Below are positions 58,616-64,000 of a stretch of DNA of 64,000 nt, piece after piece (the stretch's first letter is position 1; each line of letters starts with the position of its first letter). Under the pieces are notes generated by a model that was given only the letters and a program-made list of their open reading frames with translations, had not been told where the DNA came from and did no database searches. The translations under genes and the position numbers were made by a program. Source of the stretch: DASUPK01 sp963743575 (lineage in GTDB: Bacteria > Actinomycetota > Thermoleophilia > Solirubrobacterales > 70-9); NCBI GenBank assembly GCA_963743575.1, contig CAVUQC010000007.1, positions 310,001 to 374,000 of the forward strand. Reading direction: 5' to 3'.

Positions 58616-59851
58616 ATGCCGCTCTCGCCTAACCGCCGCCGGATCGAAACCGCGATCGCTGCCCTCGTTGCCGTCGGCGCGGGCATCGTCGGCATCGCGA
58701 ACCGGGAGGCGGCCCGCGAGCTCGGGCCGAAGTTCGTCACCGCCGAGCGCATCGCGCGGCTCAAGAACCCCGTCTTCCTGACCCAGCCGCCGGAGGCGGG
58801 GCAGCGGCTCTTCGTCGCGCAGGCGGGCGGCACCGTCCGTGTGATCTCGGACAACCACCTGCTGCGGCGCCCCTTCCTGAACATCTCGAACCGGGTCGAG
58901 GCGCACGGCGTGCGTGGGGAGCCGGGGATGGCCTCGATTGCCTTCCCACCCGACTACCAGCGCACAGGCCTGTTCTACGTGTCCTACACCGACCGGCGCG
59001 GCAGCCTGGTCGTGGCCCAGTACCAGCGCAGCGCCGACGACCCGCTGCTCGCCGATCCGGACTCGGGTCGCACGATTCTCCGGATCGGTGAGCCAACTCC
59101 CGCGCACCACGGTGGCCAAATGGCCTTCGGCCCGGACGGGCACCTCTACATCGCCACCGGCGATGGCGGACCGGCGCGCGACCCGAAGGGGGCAGCCCAG
59201 AACCTCCAGCTGCTCCGCGGCAAGATCCTGCGCATCGACCCGGGCTCCGCCGGATACGGGATCCCGGTCGGCAATCCGTTCGCCGGCGGCCCGGGGCGCG
59301 ACGAGATCTGGTCGTACGGCCTGCGCAACCCCCGCGGCCTCTCCTTCGACCGGACCACTCACAACATCGCGATCGCCGATACGGGCGAGGATCGCTACGA
59401 GGAGGTCAACTATCTGCCGATCGCGCGCTCCCGCCGGGCGAACTTCGGCTGGTCGGCCTTCGAGGCATTCGCGCCCTTCGCCGGCGGGGTCGCCCGCCAC
59501 GCCACCGTGCTCCCCGCGATCGCCTACCGCCACCGGCCGGGGTGCCTGGTCGCCGGCGGGTATCTCGTCCGGGATCCGCACCTGGCGCGCATTCGTGGGA
59601 GGGAGATCTTCGGCGACTACGTCTTCGGCGACTACTGCACCGGCAAGCTGTACGGGTTCCGGCCGAGGGCCGGCAGGCGCGCCGGAAAGCAGCGCACCTT
59701 CAGGCTGGGCACCCGCTATCTGACCTCGATCGGCCAGGACAATGCGCGCCGCATCTACCTGCTGACTCTTCGGGGGCCCAACCACAAGGGAAAGGCCACG
59801 CTGGGCTCCGTTTACCGCCTCGTCCCGCACCGCGATCCGGTGCCGGACTAG
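58616..59851 (+). CDS. PQQ-type soluble sugar dehydrogenase (paralogue 3)
   Basis: 411 residues. The N-terminal hydrophobic segment IAALVAVGAGIVGIA may be a membrane anchor rather than a cleaved signal. The same fold: FLTQPPEAGQRLFVAQAGGT, GEPGMASIAFPPDYQRTGLF, AHHGGQMAFGPDGHLYIATG, SYGLRNPRGLSFDRTTHNIA, ADTGEDRYEEVNYLPIARSR and YVFGDYCTGKLYGFRPRAG. The His-Asn of the catalytic loop reads His-His here, and GDVGQ reads ADTGE, so PQQ/Ca binding may differ or be lost. The most divergent of the three. Confidence 0.85.
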   Translation: MPLSPNRRRIETAIAALVAVGAGIVGIANREAARELGPKFVTAERIARLKNPVFLTQPPEAGQRLFVAQAGGTVRVISDNHLLRRPFLNISNRVEAHGVRGEPGMASIAFPPDYQRTGLFYVSYTDRRGSLVVAQYQRSADDPLLADPDSGRTILRIGEPTPAHHGGQMAFGPDGHLYIATGDGGPARDPKGAAQNLQLLRGKILRIDPGSAGYGIPVGNPFAGGPGRDEIWSYGLRNPRGLSFDRTTHNIAIADTGEDRYEEVNYLPIARSRRANFGWSAFEAFAPFAGGVARHATVLPAIAYRHRPGCLVAGGYLVRDPHLARIRGREIFGDYVFGDYCTGKLYGFRPRAGRRAGKQRTFRLGTRYLTSIGQDNARRIYLLTLRGPNHKGKATLGSVYRLVPHRDPVPD

Positions 59852-59855
59852 CGGC

Positions 59856-61244
59856 CTAGACGCCCGCGAAGGCGATCACCTGGCTGCCCGCCGGCGCGAA
59901 CAGCCTGCCTCCTCCCGCCGACGCGGTCGGGAAATGGGTGACCGACCCGAGGGCGACGTGCTCGACTGCGATCCCGCTATCCGGGGCGTAACCGTTGAGG
60001 GTCGCGCTGTCGTCGATGGACCAGACCACGCCGCCTGCGACGATCGGAGGGCCGGCAAGCTGGGTTCCGGCGTGCCAGACCTCGGTGAACGAGTTTCCGC
60101 TCACGCGCAGGGCGTGGAGGCCGTCCGTGCAGGGCACGAAGAGGAGGGGCGCCCGGTACGCCGTCCCTCCGTAGGCGCCGCCGCCGCCGCAGACCTGCCC
60201 GCTGAACAGCTGGCCTCCCGTGCCCCCGAGGTGGGTCGTCGAGAGGATCAGGCCGAGGCCCTCCTTGCCGATCGCGAACATCCGGTTGCCGCCGAGCAGG
60301 ATCGGTCCGACCGAGGCCAGGTCGGTGTCGGTCTGGTTGAGCTGCGGGGAGTTGGAGGCCCGATAGAAGCCGGTCTGTTTGAGCTTCGGCGAGAGGCGGA
60401 TCACGGAGTTGCCGTAGTCAAACCCGCTGGTGTCGTCACCGTTGCCGGTCGAGACGAAGAGGGAACCGGAGCGGTCGATCGCCGCTCCGGAGGGCGCCCA
60501 GATGGCGCCCTCGCGGTGAACCCCGACCGTGAAAGTCCTCTTCCCGGGCCTGCCCTGGGTTCTGACAGACACGACGCGGCCCCTGTAGTCGCCGCAGTCG
60601 CCGGCCAGACCGCCGAACGGGACATAGACGCGGCCCTTCGACACCGACAGGGCCGAACGCTGCTGATGGACTCGCGGATCCGAGCCGGGCGCGTCGACGT
60701 TCCTCCTCAGCCTCACCTTCCCGCCGCGCAGCTTGAGGCCGAAGAGTATGTGGTGGTATCCGCTCAGGAAGGCGTCCGCGTAGATCGCGCCGCCTGAGAT
60801 CGCCGGAGTGCTGGTGATCCCCGTGACCGGCTCGATGTTGCCGCAGGGGAGCGTGGATCCCTGGACCGGAGTCCCGAGATGGCGCTTCCAGGCAATCCGC
60901 CCGGTGGCGGCGTTGAGTGCGTAGACGGTGTCGTTCTCCGTCGCCACGTAGACGCGGTTGCCAACGACGAGAGGCTCTGCGTAGACCTGTCCGTCGAACT
61001 GCCGCGTCCAGGTGCGGCGGAACGCCGAGATGCCCGGGGATGTGGCGTCGACGCCGGTCCGGGCGAGGTTCGCGTGGTACGTCGGCCAATCGGCTGCGCG
61101 CTTGTGGTGCCTGGCAGCACTCACCTGGCCGAATGGCCTCACCGTGGCGTTCGACGTCTCTGGGCCGGCTCCGGAGCCGCAGCCGATCGCGACGGAGACT
61201 GCCGCCGTGCCCACTGCCAAGAAGAGCGCCCTGCTCCCTGCCAT
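59856..61244 (-). CDS. PQQ-like beta-propeller repeat lipoprotein
   Basis: 462 residues. Signal with lipobox VAIGCGSG (Cys at about 22). The body consists of BamB/PQQ_2-type blades: NRVYVATENDTVYALNAATG, RIAWKRHLGTPVQGSTLPCG, GRVYVPFGGLAGDCGDYRGR and GSLFVSTGNGDDTSGFDYGN. WPTYHANLARTGV at the start resembles PQQ-dependent alcohol dehydrogenase leaders, but the tungsten/Ca acidic cluster is not evident. Several Cys (CGNIEP, DCGDYRG, CGGGGAYG, VPCTDG) may form disulfides. It may bind PQQ or simply act as a scaffold; enzymatic activity is unproven. It ends four bases from paralogue 3, tail to tail. Confidence 0.75.
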   Translation of the reverse strand: MAGSRALFLAVGTAAVSVAIGCGSGAGPETSNATVRPFGQVSAARHHKRAADWPTYHANLARTGVDATSPGISAFRRTWTRQFDGQVYAEPLVVGNRVYVATENDTVYALNAATGRIAWKRHLGTPVQGSTLPCGNIEPVTGITSTPAISGGAIYADAFLSGYHHILFGLKLRGGKVRLRRNVDAPGSDPRVHQQRSALSVSKGRVYVPFGGLAGDCGDYRGRVVSVRTQGRPGKRTFTVGVHREGAIWAPSGAAIDRSGSLFVSTGNGDDTSGFDYGNSVIRLSPKLKQTGFYRASNSPQLNQTDTDLASVGPILLGGNRMFAIGKEGLGLILSTTHLGGTGGQLFSGQVCGGGGAYGGTAYRAPLLFVPCTDGLHALRVSGNSFTEVWHAGTQLAGPPIVAGGVVWSIDDSATLNGYAPDSGIAVEHVALGSVTHFPTASAGGGRLFAPAGSQVIAFAGV

Positions 61245-61277
61245 CCGGACGGAGTCTAGATACGGGCCGCCACCGGC

Positions 61278-62447
61278 CTATCGCGGCAAGGCGGGCGCCA
61301 GGATCCGGTACGCCTTGATGCCCAGGCCGAGACGCTCTCGGTCCTCGGAGATCTGCGGGTCGAGCCCGCTCAGCTCCTTCACGCGCTCCAGGCGGTACGC
61401 GACCGTGTGGCGATGGGCGAAGATCGCGCGCGCGGTCGCGTTCATGTTGCAATCGCTCGCCAGGTACTCCTCGAGGGTGCCGAGCAGGTCAGAGCGGTAC
61501 TGGTCGTCGTAGCGGACCAGCGGCTCCACGGTGTCGCGGTAGAAGCTCCTGACCTCGTCGGGATCCGAGATCAGGGCCCTGAACAGCAGCCGGTAGACCC
61601 CGCTCGCCGCGATCCCCTCCTCCAGCGCCTCGGCGATCTCGGGCTCGCGGGTGATCACGTCCAGGACCAGCTCCGCCTCCTTGATCGCCCGGTGGAGCTC
61701 GCCGGGATTCGGATAGAACGAGGACACCGCGACGGTGCCGTGCTTGCGGAGCCGGTTGGCGATCCGGCCGGCGCCCTGCAGGGTCTTCTCGGGAGCGTCA
61801 TCCCCGCCCCGGGCCGGCAGGATCGCGTATAGCCGGCCCTCGGAGAGCTCGCCGAGCGACCCCGCGTATTCCGCCTCGACGAGGGCCGTCGCGTGGCTGG
61901 GGCTGGCCGACTCGATCTCGGCAACCAGCGCGATCGCCCCGCGGGCGAGATCGCAGCCGAGCCGAGCCGCCTTGCTCGTCGTCTCGGCCGTGTCGATCTC
62001 CCTGGAACGGAGCTCCTCGATCAGCCCGCCCCGCATCTTTCGCTCGGCCTCCTCGCGTGCGTCCGCCACGGCGACCTCGGCGAGCGCGGCCAGGGCGGCG
62101 GCCCTCAGCACCTCATCGCGATCCACCAGCACGGGCTCATCGCCATCGGCCGCTTCGGCCTCGAGCAGGAGCACGATGCCGACGGTGCTGCCGCCGGCCT
62201 CGATTGTGCGCTCGAGGACGATCGGGTCTGGTGTCGTCGCCTTGGTCTGGGCGACCCGGGCCTTCGCGTACTCGGCCAGTCCGTTGAGCTCCCCGCCTCC
62301 CGGCGCCCGCGCCGCGAGGCCGCGGGGCGGCAGCACGATCGCCACCGGGCCCCCGGCCTCGGCCGCGGCGAGCTCGGCGACCCCCTGCAGGCCCTCGCCG
62401 TCGAGAACGGCCTCGATCATTCGCGTGCTGAGCTCCCGCATGGTCAT
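61278..62447 (-). CDS. PucR/CdaR-type transcriptional regulator
   Basis: 389 residues. The C-terminal HTH of the PucR type is clear: LLGTLEEYLASDCNMNATAR then AIFAHRHTVAYRLERVKELS, GLDPQISEDRERLGLGIKAY. The middle, GCDLARGAIALVAEIESASP and GRIANRLRKHGTVAVSSFYP, is the GGDEF-like CdaR segment that lacks catalytic residues. The N-terminal 130 residues are a GAF-like sensory domain. Such regulators respond to metabolic ligands and often control nitrogen-scavenging genes. It overlaps the PII gene by four bases, so signal and regulator are produced together. Confidence 0.88.
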   Translation of the reverse strand: MTMRELSTRMIEAVLDGEGLQGVAELAAAEAGGPVAIVLPPRGLAARAPGGGELNGLAEYAKARVAQTKATTPDPIVLERTIEAGGSTVGIVLLLEAEAADGDEPVLVDRDEVLRAAALAALAEVAVADAREEAERKMRGGLIEELRSREIDTAETTSKAARLGCDLARGAIALVAEIESASPSHATALVEAEYAGSLGELSEGRLYAILPARGGDDAPEKTLQGAGRIANRLRKHGTVAVSSFYPNPGELHRAIKEAELVLDVITREPEIAEALEEGIAASGVYRLLFRALISDPDEVRSFYRDTVEPLVRYDDQYRSDLLGTLEEYLASDCNMNATARAIFAHRHTVAYRLERVKELSGLDPQISEDRERLGLGIKAYRILAPALPR

Positions 62448-62830
62448 TCGTCCTGCGCCGCGCCCGCGGCGATCTCCTCCTCGGAATGGGCCTGGAGAAC
62501 CACCTCGCCCTGCTCCCCGGTCCGGATGCGAATGGCCTCCTCGACGGGCAGCACGAAGATCTTGCCGTCACCGATCTCACCCGAGCGAGCGTGCCTGATG
62601 ACGGTCTCGACGACAGTCTCGGCGTCGCCGTCGTCCACGACCACCTCGAGCTTCAGCTTGGGCCGCACCGACACCGTCAGGGCGGAGCCGCGGTACGCCT
62701 CGACCAGCCCCTTCTGGCGCCCTGAGCCCTTCACCTCGGAGACAGAGAGCGACGGAAATCCCTTGTCGAGCAGTTCGGAGCGGATGGGCTCGAACGCCTC
62801 ATGGCGGATGAACGCTTCGATCTTCTTCAC
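62444..62830 (-). CDS. PII-like nitrogen regulatory protein lacking Tyr51
   Basis: 128 residues from the GTG at 62828-62830, with GGGGGAG nearby; a 507-residue frame through the next gene is a shadow. It follows PII numbering exactly: MKKIEAFIRH, Q39 and K40 in GSGRQKG, Y46 in EAYRG, K58 in PKLK, K90 in GDGK, R101 and R103 in RIRTGE, so ATP and 2-oxoglutarate sites look intact. The T-loop reads RGSALTVSV, giving Leu51 where the uridylylated or adenylylated Tyr51 of GlnB sits. Regulation by covalent modification at Tyr51 is therefore impossible. An acidic tail of about 16 residues extends the C-terminus. Coupled to the PucR gene. Confidence 0.9.
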   Translation of the reverse strand: MKKIEAFIRHEAFEPIRSELLDKGFPSLSVSEVKGSGRQKGLVEAYRGSALTVSVRPKLKLEVVVDDGDAETVVETVIRHARSGEIGDGKIFVLPVEEAIRIRTGEQGEVVLQAHSEEEIAAGAAQDE

Positions 62831-62951
62831 GGGTGACTCCCCCCGGAGGACGGCGACAGCTGTCGTGAGACACCGTAGGCGTGCTCGGGCACGCGGTCTT
62901 TGGCCCTCTGTCGAAAATCCCGCGCAAGCCTTGCTCCAAGCGGTCGGGTGC

Positions 62952-62971
62952 GACTGGCTGGGCAGCCAGTC
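62952..62971. promoter_or_regulatory. Perfect 20-base palindrome upstream of the aldehyde dehydrogenase
   Basis: GACTGGCTGGGCAGCCAGTC has nine-base perfect arms around a GG centre. A TAGAGT hexamer (62977-62982) follows six bases later as a possible -10 element, so a bound repressor would occupy the promoter. The half-sites GACTGG/CCAGTC recur in the fatty-acid palindromes but here are separated by eight bases. It lies between the divergent PII and dehydrogenase genes. Confidence 0.6.
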
Positions 62972-63019
62972 CACGCTAGAGTCCGCCACCAGCCGGTCCC
63001 CAAGATGAGGAGAGCGAGC

Positions 63020-64000
63020 ATGGCCATCGACACCGTCACCGAGAGCGACGCCAAGGCTTCGCGCGAGAGCTTCGAGGTCATCAACCCCGCCGACGGATCG
63101 GCGATCGCCAATGTGCCGCTGGACGGCCCCGCGGAGGTCGCGCAGACCGTCGCGCGCGTGCGCGCCAACCAGCCCGCCTGGGAGGAGCTCGGGTTCAAGG
63201 GCCGAGCTGAGTGGCTCTACAAGCTCCGGGATTGGATCCTCGACCACCAGGACGAGATCGCGGACACCATGCAGCACGAAACGGGCAAGGTGCGCGGTGA
63301 GGCCGCAGGCGAGGCCGTCTACCTCACGGACCTGATCAACTTCTACGGCAAGAAGGGCGCCAAGTACATCCGGGACGAGCGCGTGCCCGCGCACTCGCCC
63401 CTGATGAAGGTGAAGAAGCTTCGGGTTCAATATCGGCCCTATCCGGTCGTCGGTGTGATCAGCCCGTGGAATTACCCGCTCCTCCTCTCGATGGGAGACG
63501 CAATCCCCGCCCTGCTCGCCGGATGCGCCGTGGTCATCAAGCCGTCGGAGATCACCCCGATCGGCCTCGGCGAGGTGATCGAGGCATGGAAGAGCGAGGT
63601 CGGCGGTCCCGATGTGTTCGACGTGGTCAACGGGATGGGACAGACCGGCTCCGTGCTGGTCGACGAGGTGGACTTCGTGCAGTTCACCGGCTCGGACCGG
63701 ACCGCCAAGAAGGTGCTCGCCCGCGCAGCCGAAACGCTGACCCCGGTCAGCGCGGAGCTCGGCGGCAAGGACCCGATGATCGTCTTGAAGAGTGCCAACG
63801 TGGAGCGCGCCGCCAACGCCGCCACCTGGGGAGCGTTCTCCAACGTCGGCCAGGTTTGCATCTCCGTCGAGCGGCTCTACGTCGAGGAGCCGGTGTACGA
63901 GGAGTTCGTCCAGCGTTTCACCGACGAGGTCAAGAAGCTGAACCAAGGGATGGACGGCCGCGAGCACGGCAAGGACATCGGCGCGATGACCTTCCCGCCC
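63020..64000 (+). CDS. Aldehyde dehydrogenase, succinate-semialdehyde type (partial)
   Basis: Starts at the ATG at 63020 and runs off the right edge, giving 327 codons. FEVINPADGSAIANVPLDGP is the typical ALDH start. VVGVISPWNYPLLLSMGDAI and PALLAGCAVVIKPSEITPIG bind NAD(P). VDFVQFTGSDRTAKKVLARA and LTPVSAELGGKDPMIVLKSA carry the catalytic Glu, and TWGAFSNVGQVCISVERLYV the catalytic Cys. The GQVCISVERLYV form resembles succinate-semialdehyde dehydrogenases. The C-terminal part is missing from the window. A perfect palindrome upstream suggests repressor control. Confidence 0.93.
   Translation, partial: MAIDTVTESDAKASRESFEVINPADGSAIANVPLDGPAEVAQTVARVRANQPAWEELGFKGRAEWLYKLRDWILDHQDEIADTMQHETGKVRGEAAGEAVYLTDLINFYGKKGAKYIRDERVPAHSPLMKVKKLRVQYRPYPVVGVISPWNYPLLLSMGDAIPALLAGCAVVIKPSEITPIGLGEVIEAWKSEVGGPDVFDVVNGMGQTGSVLVDEVDFVQFTGSDRTAKKVLARAAETLTPVSAELGGKDPMIVLKSANVERAANAATWGAFSNVGQVCISVERLYVEEPVYEEFVQRFTDEVKKLNQGMDGREHGKDIGAMTFPP

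Noticed and set aside
62831..63967. N-terminal extension joining the PII frame to a 507-codon open frame
   Set aside because: It runs antisense to the aldehyde dehydrogenase, whose motifs are unmistakable; the PII sequence proper begins at the GTG at 62828-62830.

Overview
The window reads as a chromosomal segment of a high-GC actinobacterium, most likely of the class Thermoleophilia (Solirubrobacterales or a relative). That assignment is inferred from gene content: an actinobacterial tilS-hpt-ftsH-fol block, an mIHF-type nucleoid protein, a YrbE/MkL lipid-transport module, class III cyclases fused to regulatory domains, and extracellular proteins with an Asp-rich, two-Cys motif. GTG and TTG starts are common, genes are packed, and many neighbours overlap by 1-4 bases. 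I see no tRNA, rRNA, CRISPR array, insertion sequence or prophage.

Layout. 1-7 kb: a minus-strand housekeeping block running tilS, hpt, ftsH, a small lipoprotein, a SnoaL-like fragment, folP, folB and folK (cut by the window edge), with an alpha/beta hydrolase inserted antisense between folP and folB. 7-15 kb: two secreted CAP-domain proteins, a MerR-like/adenylate cyclase fusion, a nucleoside phosphorylase, and an 809-residue secreted protein with lytic transglycosylase, degenerate M23 and M15-like domains. 15-24 kb: a Rox-like flavin monooxygenase, a sirtuin overlapping a hydroxyacyl-CoA dehydrogenase/enoyl-CoA hydratase fusion, a PadR regulator with an MFS exporter, an ExoD-like protein and an acyl-CoA dehydrogenase. 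The two fatty-acid genes share a palindromic upstream site.

24-39 kb: small conserved proteins, a Bcp peroxiredoxin, a CAX antiporter divergent from a flavin oxidoreductase, a 1183-residue cyclase/ATPase/repeat protein with a short downstream operon, then PPK2, a MoxR/VWA pair, CHAD and CYTH. 39.5-42 kb: a TPP riboswitch and a three-gene ABC importer for a thiamin pyrimidine precursor. 42-47 kb: an AlkA-like glycosylase, a GNAT-like protein divergent from a serine-palmitoyltransferase-like enzyme (possible sphingolipid synthesis), and mIHF behind a good promoter and long leader. 47-55 kb: a minus-strand series with two MlaE/YrbE permeases, an MkL ATPase, an MMPL/RND transporter, a thioredoxin-fold protein, a B3/B4 protein and two unknowns. 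55-64 kb: a lipoprotein, three tandem PQQ-type sugar dehydrogenase paralogues, a PQQ-repeat propeller, a PucR-type regulator coupled to a PII protein lacking Tyr51, and an aldehyde dehydrogenase running off the right edge.

Themes are envelope lipids and cell wall (lipid transport, possible sphingolipid synthesis, muralytic enzyme), fatty-acid oxidation, cyclic-nucleotide signalling and periplasmic quinoprotein oxidation. All functional calls come from reading motifs; no database search was possible.
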